Made by a program: the position numbers and the translations under genes
DNA from: Paenibacillus radicis (ex Gao et al. 2016)
Lineage (GTDB): Bacteria; Bacillota; Bacilli; Paenibacillales; Paenibacillaceae
DNA length: 64,000 nucleotides
Direction of reading: 5' to 3'
Assembly (NCBI RefSeq): GCF_014641555.1
Contig: NZ_BMHY01000005.1
Location: 64,011-128,010 of the forward strand
Notes under the pieces: model-generated
The model's input: only the letters and a program-made list of their open reading frames with translations
Database searches by the model: none
Told to the model about the DNA's origin: nothing
Shown: positions 17,303 to 27,138 of the stretch, one piece after another
How positions within the stretch are numbered: the first letter of the stretch is position 1
How the letters are laid out: the number at the start of each line of letters is the position of its first letter

Positions 17303-20300
17303 ATGAATTGGGGACATACGGAGAATAAGAAAGTAGTTTACGGTCGGACGACGTCTTGGATGGTCCGCCTTTTGCTAGCATTGATACTTACGCTTGTGCC
17401 GATACTTGCCGCGCTGCCCGCATCGATGGCAGCCGCTGCCGATGCGCCTGACCAAACATCCGGAGCAGGGGATCCGGGGAGCACGTATCGGGCGAACGGA
17501 CTTGCTCAAAGCTTTACGGCAGGTAAGTCCGGCTATTTGAATCAAATTGACTTGTATATGGCCGATTACGGGAGCTCGGGAATTGTGTTTACGCTCAGTA
17601 TCTATGCAGGACAAAGCGTGTCCGGAACGGTGCTTGCTTCAGCGACTTTTGGCAGCAGCAATATTCCGTATAATCCGGGAGGCTGGCTGTCCGTTTTGTT
17701 CGATCAGCCGGCACAGGTGCAGGCAGGACAGCAGTATACGATGCACTTAACGTCTTCCATCGGTGATACGCCGCAAACAACATGGAAGCTCTATGCGACC
17801 GACGTATATGCAGGAGGAAGAGCTTATACGGCTTCCAGTTGGTCTGATTATGACATGGGCTTTACCACTTATGTCGGTGATTCTCCAAGGGATTATACGA
17901 CTACGCTCGCCGTGTCTCCCGTAACCGGTACATACGGCCAAGCGGTAATGATATCGGCGACGCTGACAACTCCGGAAGGGCCGCTTGCAGGAAAGAGAGT
18001 TAATGTCTACCTTGATGGAAGCTCGATAGGATACTTAACGACGAATGCAGCGGGTTATGCTTCAGGTAGCTATTCAATTAGACAAGCTGCGGGCAGCTAT
18101 GAACTGAAGGTAGCGACAGCAGCTTCGTATCCTTACCCTGCGGCGGATCAGACAACGACGCTTACGGTCAACAAAGCCCCGCTCACTGTAACGCCTAACA
18201 ATGCGACTAGACCCTATGGAACGTCTAATGGTAATTTCACAATGAGCTTTGGCGGACTGATGGCATGGGACACGGCCTCCTCGCTTGGGCAGCCGGTGTA
18301 TTCGACTCACGCCGACGCATCCAGCCCAATCGGCAATTATGACCTAACAGCCAGCGGTTTGACATCAACGAAGTACACAATCATCTACTCGCCAGGCACT
18401 TTAACTGTGACACAAGCGCCCTTAACCGTCACTGCTGCGGATCAATCACGGGCATATGGGCAAGGCAATCCATCTCTATCCGGTTCGATCACCGGTCTTG
18501 TTAATGGAGATGCTATTCTGGCGTCCTACTCGACAGCAGCAGCCGTATTAAGCCCGGTGGGATTATATCCGATCGTTCCGGCCTTATCTGATCCGGGAGG
18601 CAAGCTGAGTAACTATCATGTTGTCCTTGAGGAAGGCGAGCTGACGGTTACGAAAGCCTCGCTTCGCGTTGCGACGGATTCGGTATCGCGATGGGTCGGC
18701 AAAGCGAATCCGCAGTTAACCGGCAATCTTACAGGCGTTGTTGCCGGCGACTCCATCTCTGCACAGTATGAATCGGCGGCTTCTGTAGTTAGCGCTGAAG
18801 GTGTTTATGATATTACTGCACAGCTTCTCGATCCGTTGAACCGTTTATCCAATTATGAGCTCATAACCGACACAGGCAAGCTAACCGTCTATGCCACTCC
18901 AAAGCCGGTGTTTGCCGCAGGAGAGACGGCCGGTGCGGTGAAATCGAATGTTGGGCTGCCGGGCACAGATGCTGCAGGCCGTCCGATCCGCTGGACGTCC
19001 TCGGACAACAGCTTGCTTGATGCAACAACAGGAGCCGTGCATCGGCCGGCTTACTCGGCGGGCGATTCAGCCGTAACGCTGGAAGCAGAGGTTGATGCGA
19101 ATCAGACAACCTATAACGTCCAATATCATTTAACGATCATCGCTGCCGATATGACGGACAAAGAGGCAGCAACAAGAGACATGGCGCTGCTTGCGATCGG
19201 TTACACAGCCGGAGATGACGAAACGCACGTGCGCAATAGACTGATGCTCCCGGCTGCAGGGACGAACGGCTCTGCCGTTACATGGGCTTCAAGCCGAACG
19301 GAGCTGATTAATCCCGCTGACGGTTCGGTATCACGACCATCGTATGGGGCCGGAGACCAAACGGTTACGCTAACGGCTACAGTAACGAAAGGGCTGGAAT
19401 CGGACAGCCGCCAGTTTCAATTGATTGTTTTAAGGAATAATCCAATTGTTGTGGGGCCTGAACAGCCTAAAGAGCCCGAGCAACCGCAATCGGACTTTTA
19501 TATCGATTTCATCGCCGAGAATAATAAGAAGGAACGGATTAAACTTACGCAGTCTCAAGTGAAATCCGGATTGATTGAAGTCATTAAGAATACAGAAAAG
19601 GGATATTTCGAGTTGAGCGCAGAAACGGCAACCAAACTGCTCCGGTTGAATCCCTCGTTTGCGTTTCAAGTGTTAACGGCCGGCGGTACAATGAGGCTGC
19701 CTGTCTCCGAGCTGGCTGCTGCCGCAGATAAGCAATATGCAGGCAAGGACGGCGATAAACTCAACTTTGCGATATATGCTGGAGAGATTGAGGTTGATGC
19801 TTCTTTATTGACAGAGCTGAAATCCCGGGGTGCAGAATTATTGTCTGGTCCTGTTCAGTTTAAGATTGTTATGAGCAATGGCGACGGGGCTGAAATTGCC
19901 ATTATCCAATTAGGCAGCAAAGTAGAAAGACGCATTGCGGTTCCAAATACCGACGCAGATGCAATTGTAACGGTATGGAACGAGCAGCTTCGGCAGCTGC
20001 AATATGTTCCAGTCCGATATGAAATTATTGGGGGGAAGCCCTATGCGTTGCTTCCCGTCAGCAGCGACGGCTTGTATGTGAATATTGTTAACCGGAAAGC
20101 TTTTACCGATATGCAAGGACACTGGGCGAGATACGAAGCGGAGAAGCTGGCTTCCATGCTCATCTTTGAAGGAAAAGGAGAGGGCATCTTCGATCCGAAT
20201 GCCCGCTTAACGCGAGCGGAGACAGCAGCGTTGCTGGTTAGGGCGCTAGGCATCCCCGCGGCGGCTCAGTCGGCAGCTTTATCCGATATTACCGGGCAAT

Positions 20301-20650
20301 GGTACGAAAAGTCGGTTTCCTCCGCAGCAGTGGCCGGATTGGTGACCGGATACGAGGACGGAAGCTTCCGCCCGAATGATTTTGTTACAAGGGAAGAACT
20401 GGCGGTCATTCTTGCAAGAGCAATTGCATACGATAGCGTCTCCGCCTCCAATACCCTGGAGAATGGTTCGGCGCTGCTGAACGATTCGAGCGAGGTGTCG
20501 AAATGGGCTGCCGAGGCAGTGCAGCAAATGCTTGCTTACGGCATCGTTAAAGGCGACCATGCAGGCAATTTTAAGCCGCACGAAACCGCGACTCGTGCTG
20601 AAATGGCACTTATGCTGAGCCGTTTGCTCGGCAAGCTTGGATATATGTAA
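17303..20650 (+). CDS. S-layer-homology surface protein with MBG and Ig-like repeats
   Basis: Secreted, wall-attached protein of 1115 residues. A long signal peptide (hydrophobic about 22-48) is followed by an N-terminal beta-sandwich region (about 50-195), an Ig-like segment (about 198-290), about three MBG-type repeats (about 292-535, with PYGTSNG/AYGQGNPSL and TLTVTQAPLTVTAADQ), two atrophied bacterial Ig domains (about 540-725), a linker and a beta domain (about 740-935), and three C-terminal SLH modules (about 940-1113) with FTDMQGHWA and TRAETAALLVRA. SLH domains bind pyruvylated secondary wall polymer. GAGAGGAG precedes ATG 17303. The gene sits alone between the first and second rlmH tags. 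The upstream gap 17075-17302 holds no gene I can support. Confidence 0.88.
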   Translation: MNWGHTENKKVVYGRTTSWMVRLLLALILTLVPILAALPASMAAAADAPDQTSGAGDPGSTYRANGLAQSFTAGKSGYLNQIDLYMADYGSSGIVFTLSIYAGQSVSGTVLASATFGSSNIPYNPGGWLSVLFDQPAQVQAGQQYTMHLTSSIGDTPQTTWKLYATDVYAGGRAYTASSWSDYDMGFTTYVGDSPRDYTTTLAVSPVTGTYGQAVMISATLTTPEGPLAGKRVNVYLDGSSIGYLTTNAAGYASGSYSIRQAAGSYELKVATAASYPYPAADQTTTLTVNKAPLTVTPNNATRPYGTSNGNFTMSFGGLMAWDTASSLGQPVYSTHADASSPIGNYDLTASGLTSTKYTIIYSPGTLTVTQAPLTVTAADQSRAYGQGNPSLSGSITGLVNGDAILASYSTAAAVLSPVGLYPIVPALSDPGGKLSNYHVVLEEGELTVTKASLRVATDSVSRWVGKANPQLTGNLTGVVAGDSISAQYESAASVVSAEGVYDITAQLLDPLNRLSNYELITDTGKLTVYATPKPVFAAGETAGAVKSNVGLPGTDAAGRPIRWTSSDNSLLDATTGAVHRPAYSAGDSAVTLEAEVDANQTTYNVQYHLTIIAADMTDKEAATRDMALLAIGYTAGDDETHVRNRLMLPAAGTNGSAVTWASSRTELINPADGSVSRPSYGAGDQTVTLTATVTKGLESDSRQFQLIVLRNNPIVVGPEQPKEPEQPQSDFYIDFIAENNKKERIKLTQSQVKSGLIEVIKNTEKGYFELSAETATKLLRLNPSFAFQVLTAGGTMRLPVSELAAAADKQYAGKDGDKLNFAIYAGEIEVDASLLTELKSRGAELLSGPVQFKIVMSNGDGAEIAIIQLGSKVERRIAVPNTDADAIVTVWNEQLRQLQYVPVRYEIIGGKPYALLPVSSDGLYVNIVNRKAFTDMQGHWARYEAEKLASMLIFEGKGEGIFDPNARLTRAETAALLVRALGIPAAAQSAALSDITGQWYEKSVSSAAVAGLVTGYEDGSFRPNDFVTREELAVILARAIAYDSVSASNTLENGSALLNDSSEVSKWAAEAVQQMLAYGIVKGDHAGNFKPHETATRAEMALMLSRLLGKLGYM

Positions 20651-20658
20651 AAAAGTTG

Positions 20659-20692
20659 CTGGCGCCTGTAATCAACAGTCGCCAGTTTTTTT
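20659..20692 (+). terminator. Rho-independent terminator
   Basis: CTGGCG (20659-20664) pairs with CGCCAG (20680-20685), extended inward by ACTG-type pairing, followed by seven T. It ends the SLH-protein transcript. Confidence 0.85.
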
Positions 20693-20741
20693 GCATTCGA
20701 TTACAACTAATAGTGTTCGTCTACAGTTATATTACGCATGA

Positions 20742-20996
20742 GATGATTCGGTACCTCGGCTTCCATTATTTTTCCGCAACCGCTTATATGCCATTATTGC
20801 GCAAACAGTAACCGAGGTTGTCGGTATAAAATCAGAAAACTTTTCAAATGATGTAACCACTCATTTTTTGACTTCTGGGTTTATTGGAGTATTGGAATGG
20901 TGGATTAATAATTCTATGCCCTGCAATGTAAAGGAAACTACGGAGCAACTTATGTTTTTACTAAAACCATACACCAAGCACCTTGAATCACTCTAA
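20742..20996 (+). pseudogene. TetR-family regulator, C-terminal fragment
   Basis: An open frame of about 84 codons without a start reads ...FFRNRLYAIIAQTV... through FLTSGFIGVLEWWINNSMP to a TAA at 20994-20996. The segment ending in a short Trp-Trp-containing helix followed by MP resembles the ligand-binding C-terminus of TetR-like regulators (the GxxGxxxWW-x-xxMP pattern). An in-frame stop at 20739 and the absence of the DNA-binding half mark it as a 5'-truncated remnant. It lies between the SLH gene and the DUF4085 gene. Confidence 0.6.
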
Positions 20997-21143
20997 CCCT
21001 AATATCTGGTAAGTGCCTCAACTTAATTAAACGTTATAGCGGCAGCGATATTTGCTCTATTTGAATCGCCTTAGATGTGATGTTTGCAAGACACCATCTC
21101 GCTAAAACGATCGATTCAATCCAGGCCATCAAGGAGGTGTTTT

Positions 21144-22013
21144 GTGAAATATTTTACAAAAGAATGGTATGAATTATGCCAGCGGACAGGGCTTCATTTT
21201 GGCATGAGGGTGCACAAGAGCGCCTATGTACGTGACGAAGCACTTTTTTTACGGCTGTATAATAGGAAGGAAAAGGAATTCCTTATTCAGGAGCGTGAGG
21301 TATACGACGTCGATCCCCGATTTATGCTGGAGCAGGATGGCAGACAGCTTGTGGCTCTTGATAAATGGCTTTTGGACGGGGATGAGATTAGTGAAGAGCA
21401 TACAATGGTCTATCACATGTCTTCTGAAGAAAGGGATCGAATACAGCATTTAATTGCTGCTTACGATGTAAGACCTCCTTTTGACGAAGTGAAAAGTAAG
21501 GATGTATTCAGAGTGAACCAGGATTGGAGATATAAGGAAGCGTATGATAAACTGCCGGTCGAGCTGTCCTCACGCATTGCAGATATGCGGGTATTTGCGC
21601 TGGGCTACAGTACGAGAGAGGTATTGCGCGAGCTGAAGAAACTCAGCAGAGAAAATGAAAAGTGCATGAAGCTGGTCATGGATGAATATCGGCAGGTGCA
21701 ACAAGCGGAGAACATTCCCGAACATATCCGCAGCCAGTTCCATTTTCACGATTGCAGAGTAACAGAGCTTACGTTCGGTAAGCAGATTGTCATGAGACTG
21801 GACACGCAAGGCGGGTTTACAAACAACAATAAGGTCACATTTGATAATGTCAACGAAATCATCAGACAAGACGAGCACATTGTGGGCAGCGACTGGCTTT
21901 ATAATGAGCTGTATCGTACGGATTGCGGGTATGAAGTTCATATGATTTTTTCGGGCGAAGGGATGCCTGAATTCATTATTCGCTGCGCAGACATTGTTGT
22001 AGAACAAGAATAG
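21144..22013 (+). CDS. DUF4085 family protein
   Basis: A 289-residue soluble protein starting MKYFTKEWYELCQ, the typical beginning of DUF4085 proteins of Bacillales. GTG 21144 is chosen because AAGGAGGTG lies 5 bp upstream; an in-frame TTG 60 bp earlier has no site. The sequence is helical in the first two thirds and beta-rich at the end (about 200-289), with no membrane segment or recognised catalytic motif. The function is unknown. It is followed by a terminator whose T-run merges into the second rlmH tag. Confidence 0.85.
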   Translation: MKYFTKEWYELCQRTGLHFGMRVHKSAYVRDEALFLRLYNRKEKEFLIQEREVYDVDPRFMLEQDGRQLVALDKWLLDGDEISEEHTMVYHMSSEERDRIQHLIAAYDVRPPFDEVKSKDVFRVNQDWRYKEAYDKLPVELSSRIADMRVFALGYSTREVLRELKKLSRENEKCMKLVMDEYRQVQQAENIPEHIRSQFHFHDCRVTELTFGKQIVMRLDTQGGFTNNNKVTFDNVNEIIRQDEHIVGSDWLYNELYRTDCGYEVHMIFSGEGMPEFIIRCADIVVEQE

Positions 22014-22098
22014 TAAAGCATGGATCTATGCTACATAAACAGGAGATTTGGCGGAATGACCAAATGAAGCCGGTACAGCGTTTACGGTGTATATTAAA

Positions 22099-22127
22099 AG
22101 CAGCGAATTGCCGCTGCTCTTTTTTTT
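22099..22127 (+). terminator. Rho-independent terminator
   Basis: AGCAGCG (22099-22105) pairs with CGCTGCT (22112-22118), followed by C and eight T. It ends the DUF4085 transcript. The T tract overlaps the left arm of the adjacent rlmH-tag unit. Confidence 0.88.
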
Positions 22128-22177
22128 CTCCGATAGGCCCGTTAAGGTGAACCGTACCACAAGTGACGGCGAAAAAT
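22123..22177 (+). repeat. rlmH-tag unit 2 (candidate att junction)
   Basis: Core 22149-22166 reads GAACCGTACCACAAGTGA, again Gly-Glu-Pro-Tyr-His-Lys-stop, with synonymous changes at Tyr and His and a different stop codon from the other copies. The arms are TTTTTCTCC (22123-22131) and GGCGAAAAAT (22168-22177), with one mismatch. An in-frame TAA lies just before the core, so it is not read from upstream. Confidence 0.75.
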
Positions 22178-22467
22178 CCGGGTGTTGAGGATATGCGGGA
22201 GTGTAAAACGAAAGTGAGATATGAAGAGTTTGAGCTCCTATAGCCTTCGACTGTAGGGTCTTTGCTTTTAGGAAAAATCGACGAATGTTCACCATTTTCC
22301 CAAGGATATCAGATGTCCGAATCGTTTGTGCCGTTTCGCAGAAAAATCCGCTATATTTCATGCCGGGAGGTACAGATTAGAGATCTATTAGAGCAGCTTA
22401 GCTTCACTCGCGGAAAGCGAAATCTGGGGTATTCCTTTCGCTATGATCAATTTGAGATCGGTCGGAA

Positions 22468-22500
22468 GAGACTGCCAGCTTTACGCAGTCTCTTTTTTTG
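22468..22500 (+). terminator. Rho-independent terminator of an unknown transcript
   Basis: GAGACTGC (22468-22475) pairs perfectly with GCAGTCTC (22485-22492), followed by seven T. No convincing gene lies upstream in 22178-22467. The terminator may belong to a lost gene or a small RNA in this stretch. Confidence 0.75.
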
Positions 22501-22503
22501 CAT

Positions 22504-22610
22504 CTCTTAATCTACTCTTAAACTGAAGCTGATACTATTCGCATAGTGCCCCTATTATGTCTGACGGGCACATTATGATTGTGGAGGACGAAAGCATCAG
22601 ATCTATTTAA
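22504..22610 (+). pseudogene. Response regulator 5' fragment duplicated from 29596 gene
   Basis: The ATG at 22557 opens MSDGHIMIVEDESIRSI and then stops at 22608-22610. The first twelve residues are identical to the intact response regulator at 29596. Similarity extends upstream: CTCTTAATCTACTCTTAAACTG here versus the same with one change at about 29474-29495, in both cases after a T-run. It is therefore a remnant copy of the 5' leader and first codons of that gene, left 57 bp before the SLH-protein start. Confidence 0.75.
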
Positions 22611-22666
22611 ATACTTGAATTATATTAATTGTTATTTTCTATTTATTTAACAAAGGAGAGATAGGA

Positions 22667-25600
22667 GTGCATAATATTTTGGGAATGGTAAAACAGAAAA
22701 AGATATTCACGGTCGTCCTCGCTTTGGCAGTATTCATCAACGTTTATTCGGGCGTCGCTAAAGCTCAGGGTACGGCCACATTGAAGATTTCAGCAAATTC
22801 CATGGATTCAACTTTTGGGGAGGATGTAACCTTTAACGTCACTGCACTCGATCCGGTAATCGGTGGAATGACCCCCAGCGGGACAATCACCTTCAGGGAT
22901 GGTAATCAGGACCTTACGACAGTTGGATTAACTACGGCTGAACCAGTGATTACGACAACGAACTGTGGCTCTGCTTGTCCCGTTATTCAATGGGGGGCAT
23001 ACACCTACCGGGCATACAGTTTTGGGGATAATCGCATTGCGATGAACATTATTACTTACGACGCTTCCGGCAATATTGTTAACCAACTGGAAAAGGCAGG
23101 AGCGCGTTATTTATCGAACATTACGATGGATGCTGTTGCTCAGACTTTCACCTTCTGGGGTCAAGATGACATGACGATTACGGTGGGATGGGGAGAGCTC
23201 CTAAGCGCCTCGTCCAGCGCCAGCTTTAAGACATCCGCTCTGGCGATCGGTATGCACGCCATTACCGCTGCCTTTCCAGGGGACGACGCTCATGCCGCAA
23301 GCGAAGCGACCACTACGTTTACCGTACACCCTAGGTATACCGTGGTGTATAACGGCAACAGCAGCACTGGAGGAGAGGTGCCCGCTAACAGCGGCTCATA
23401 TAAGGGCATTAAGGTGTCGATTTCTGGAAACAACGGAAATCTGGTGAAGACAGGCTACACTTTCGCAGGCTGGAACACGCAGGCGGATGGACATGGAGTG
23501 GATTATAAAGCAGACGCTGAAGGCGTGATCACGTCCGATGTGACGCTGTACGCGAAATGGAGGAAGACTTTAGACGTTGGAACAGGTACTGCAAGTGATC
23601 CTTATCAGATTACAACTGGTGAGGAGTTGGATACGGTCAGGAATTATTTGGGTTCGAATCTGTATTTCAAGCTGACGGCAGATATTGATTTGAGCAGCTA
23701 TGGCCAAGGATGGTTACCGATTGGGGGTTCTAGCGGCCGATTTCAGGGGCATATGGACGGCAATGGACACAAGATCACAGGCTTGACGATTAATAGACCT
23801 AATGATAATTTTTCAGGGTTGTTTGGTTATATAGACTATGATGCAAGTGTTTCCAATATGATTCTGGAAAATGTAAATGTTACAGGCAAACAATATGTAG
23901 GCGGCTTGGTAGGCCGTATCGATGGCGGTGAGATAAGCAACAGCTATGTATCAGGAAGTGTAACAGGAACAAGCGCCAGTGTAGGCGGTTTGATTGGCTA
24001 CAATTACTATGGAACGGTTAATAACAGCTTCGCAAAAGCAAATGTAACAGGAAGCAGTACCAATGTAGGCGGTTTGGTTGGAGCCAATTTCGGAGAGATC
24101 AGCTACGGCTATGCAGCAGGAAACGTAACAGGAACCGGCACCAATGTAGGCGGCTTGATTGGCACCAACAGCGGAACGATCAGCTACAGCTATGCAGCAG
24201 GAAGTGTAACGGGAAGCGGCACCAAAGTAGGCGGTTTGATTGGCAACAATAGTAGTGGAACGATCAGCTACAGCTTCTACGACTCGGGTACAACAGGTCA
24301 ATCGGATACAGGCAAAGGCGTTGGCCGATCGACCACGGAGATGAAGACGCAAAGCACTTATGCAGATTCAAACTGGGACTTCACAAGCATTTGGGGGATA
24401 AGTCCATCGCGCAATAACGGATATCCCTATTTGCAGGCAATACAAAAGTTTGTGACTTATGACGGGAACGGAAACACAGGCGGGAGTGTGCAGACTGACA
24501 GCAAGTCGTATTCGCAAGGCGAAACAGTCATCGTTTATAGCAATACGGCAGCTTTACTCAAGACTCACTATACGTTTGCAGGTTGGAATACGCAGGCGGA
24601 TGGAACCGGAACAGATTATGCTCCAGGTGCTTATTTCAGCATGGGCATGTCCGATGTGACGTTATATGCCAAATGGATATTGACCCCTACATTCAAAGTG
24701 ACATATAACGGCAACGGCAGTACGGGAGGAAGCGTACCGACGGACAGTGGCTCGTATGAGCAGGGCGATACGGTGTCGGTATCCGGGAACAACGGAAATC
24801 TGGTGAAGACTCACTATACGTTTGCAGGCTGGAATACGCAGGCGGATGGAATCGGAACAGATTATGCTTCAGGCGCCTCATTCAGCATGGGCTCGTCCGA
24901 TGTGACGCTATATGCAAAATGGATATTGAACCCTACATTCACGGTGACATATAGCGGCAACGGCAGTACGGGAGGAAGCGTACCGACCGATAGCGGCTCG
25001 TATGAGCAGGGCGTTTCGGTATCGGTATCCGGCAACAACTGGAATCTGGTGAAGACGGGATATACTTTTGCAGGTTGGAATACAGCGGCGGACGGCAGCG
25101 GCATTAGCTATACCAGTGGGGCGAATTTGTTTATAGGCACTCAGAATGTTAGCTTGTACGCACAATGGCTGTCAGCGAACACATTATTGTCCGGCTTGTC
25201 AACGGATCATGGAACAATTCATTTTTTACCATCTCAGACGAATTATGTTGTACGAGTTGAGAATTCGGTTTCTACTCTTAACCTTTTTCTGAGTAAAGGG
25301 GATCCCAACCAAGCTCTAACGGTTACGGGGGCGAATTACAATTCGGTAACGGAAAATGTATATGGCTACAGTGCATCAAGCTTGTTTGTCGGACATAACC
25401 CGATTCGGATTACCGTGACGGCGCCAGACGGCTCAAACACGACATACGTGGTCACAATTGCCCGAGAAGGTATCATAGGAGAGCCGATGCAATTAGACCC
25501 TTCGGTTCGTACGCTTACGTACCCGGGCGGGCTCGCAATTAAGCTGCCTGACGGACTGGTGATTCCCGAAGGGGCAACATTGACGGTACAAGATTCGAAC

Positions 25601-27133
25601 GCCACGCCCTCCGGGGAGGTTAAACTCGCTAGAGCAGGACAAGTTATGGAATTTCAATTTGAAGGCATGACCATTACTCAACCTGTACAGATTACACTCG
25701 GGTATGACGCTAGTTTAGATAGGAGTAAGCTCGCTGTTTATTATTACAACGTGTCTACTGGCAAGTGGGAATATAATCCCTCCCGAGTAACGGACAACGG
25801 CATCGAGACGACAGTCAGCCATTTCTCCACACTCGGAGTGCTGGCGGACATGACCGCACCGGACCAGGTAACAATCACATCGGGCGCAAAAACGACAAAC
25901 TCGATTACACTTCATCTTGCTGCGAACGATGATTCGGGTGTGGCCAAATATATGATTTACCGTGACGGGACGCTCATTGTAGAAACGGCTGAAAGTACGT
26001 ATGTCGATACCGGGCTTTCTGCTTCGAAGCTGTATATTTATACGGCTAAGGCTGTTGATATGTTGGGAAACATTTCGAATGCCAGCGAAAGCATGTCGGT
26101 TGCAACGAACGGTAATGGCGGCTCATACACGCCAACTTCGCCAACGAGTGACCCCAAGGTCACCTCTACAGATGGTCATTTAACGCTTCCCGCAGGCAAA
26201 GCGGGAGAGGTTAGCCAAGGCGATGAGATCAAGATCGTCATTCCTGCTAACGCTACAGGCAAAGAGTTAAAATTAACGATCGATAAAGTCTCGGATGTAC
26301 AGACGTTGATTACAAATAAGGATATTCTGCTTAGCCCGATATTTGAAATTCTAAAAAACTTCGTGGAGAACTTCGACAAATCTGTCACGCTCTCTTTCAA
26401 ATTTGATCTAAATAGCTTGAAGGGCAATGAGAAGGCGGTCGTCTTCTATTATGACGAAGTGAAGAAGGAATGGGTGAAGGTCGGCGGTACTGTGAGCGGT
26501 AATTACATTACCGTAGAGGTTAATCACTTCACCAAATACGCTGTATTTGCGGTAGCCAATGCTGCCCCTCCGACAACGGACGAATTAACGAAAGTGAGCT
26601 TCAGCGATATTGCCGCACATTGGGCGGAAGCCAGTATTAAGCAAGCGGTAAGCGCGGGCATCGTTAAGGGCTATCCGGACAATACGTTCAAGCCGGGTCG
26701 CACCGTGACGCGCGCGGAATTTGCGGTCATGCTGATGAATGCGCTCAAACCGCAAGGAGATGGAGCGGCGCTGACGTTCACCGACAAGGAGAAGATTGGC
26801 TCCTGGGCGCAGAAATCCATTGCGCAGGCAGTGTACGCGGGTATTATTAGTGGTTATGAGGACGGCTCCTTCCACCCGAATGCGGAAATCACTCGTGCAG
26901 AAATGGCTGCGATGATTGCAAAGGCCTTGGGCCTGACTGGCGGAACAACTGAGACACCTGGCTTTGCAGATGATAAAGACATTCCGGACTGGGCGAAAGG
27001 CGCTGTGGCCACTATAAAAAATCTGGGTATTATTGAAGGCAAAGGCGCGAACCAATTTGCTCCTGGAGATAAAATGACAAGAGCAGAGGCGGTAACGGTG
27101 CTCTTAAAAATGCTGGAACAAAAAAGCAAGTAA
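22667..27133 (+). CDS. Large SLH surface protein with GLUG, InlB-type and cadherin-like repeats
   Basis: Secreted wall-associated protein of 1488 residues. Signal peptide (about 10-33), an Ig-like domain (about 35-220), an InlB/Listeria-Bacteroides beta repeat (about 222-302), a GLUG-motif region (about 305-580, with repeated VGGLVG/GLIG and SYSYAAG units), three more InlB-type repeats (about 585-840, each with GWNTQADG-like and DVTLYAKW), a cadherin-like beta sandwich (about 843-930), a ZU5/GAIN-like and an FN3-like part, a second such domain (about 1165-1300), and three SLH modules (about 1310-1487). GTG 22667 has AAAGGAGAG 6 bp upstream. The sensor kinase and regulator genes that follow may control it. 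Such proteins act in adhesion or polysaccharide binding; the ligand is unknown. Confidence 0.88.
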   Translation: MHNILGMVKQKKIFTVVLALAVFINVYSGVAKAQGTATLKISANSMDSTFGEDVTFNVTALDPVIGGMTPSGTITFRDGNQDLTTVGLTTAEPVITTTNCGSACPVIQWGAYTYRAYSFGDNRIAMNIITYDASGNIVNQLEKAGARYLSNITMDAVAQTFTFWGQDDMTITVGWGELLSASSSASFKTSALAIGMHAITAAFPGDDAHAASEATTTFTVHPRYTVVYNGNSSTGGEVPANSGSYKGIKVSISGNNGNLVKTGYTFAGWNTQADGHGVDYKADAEGVITSDVTLYAKWRKTLDVGTGTASDPYQITTGEELDTVRNYLGSNLYFKLTADIDLSSYGQGWLPIGGSSGRFQGHMDGNGHKITGLTINRPNDNFSGLFGYIDYDASVSNMILENVNVTGKQYVGGLVGRIDGGEISNSYVSGSVTGTSASVGGLIGYNYYGTVNNSFAKANVTGSSTNVGGLVGANFGEISYGYAAGNVTGTGTNVGGLIGTNSGTISYSYAAGSVTGSGTKVGGLIGNNSSGTISYSFYDSGTTGQSDTGKGVGRSTTEMKTQSTYADSNWDFTSIWGISPSRNNGYPYLQAIQKFVTYDGNGNTGGSVQTDSKSYSQGETVIVYSNTAALLKTHYTFAGWNTQADGTGTDYAPGAYFSMGMSDVTLYAKWILTPTFKVTYNGNGSTGGSVPTDSGSYEQGDTVSVSGNNGNLVKTHYTFAGWNTQADGIGTDYASGASFSMGSSDVTLYAKWILNPTFTVTYSGNGSTGGSVPTDSGSYEQGVSVSVSGNNWNLVKTGYTFAGWNTAADGSGISYTSGANLFIGTQNVSLYAQWLSANTLLSGLSTDHGTIHFLPSQTNYVVRVENSVSTLNLFLSKGDPNQALTVTGANYNSVTENVYGYSASSLFVGHNPIRITVTAPDGSNTTYVVTIAREGIIGEPMQLDPSVRTLTYPGGLAIKLPDGLVIPEGATLTVQDSNATPSGEVKLARAGQVMEFQFEGMTITQPVQITLGYDASLDRSKLAVYYYNVSTGKWEYNPSRVTDNGIETTVSHFSTLGVLADMTAPDQVTITSGAKTTNSITLHLAANDDSGVAKYMIYRDGTLIVETAESTYVDTGLSASKLYIYTAKAVDMLGNISNASESMSVATNGNGGSYTPTSPTSDPKVTSTDGHLTLPAGKAGEVSQGDEIKIVIPANATGKELKLTIDKVSDVQTLITNKDILLSPIFEILKNFVENFDKSVTLSFKFDLNSLKGNEKAVVFYYDEVKKEWVKVGGTVSGNYITVEVNHFTKYAVFAVANAAPPTTDELTKVSFSDIAAHWAEASIKQAVSAGIVKGYPDNTFKPGRTVTRAEFAVMLMNALKPQGDGAALTFTDKEKIGSWAQKSIAQAVYAGIISGYEDGSFHPNAEITRAEMAAMIAKALGLTGGTTETPGFADDKDIPDWAKGAVATIKNLGIIEGKGANQFAPGDKMTRAEAVTVLLKMLEQKSK

Positions 27134-27138
27134 AGAAT

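Noticed and set aside
22262-22510. 82-codon plus-strand frame before the SLH gene
   Set aside because: No ribosome binding site, no recognisable family, and it reads through a terminator stem.
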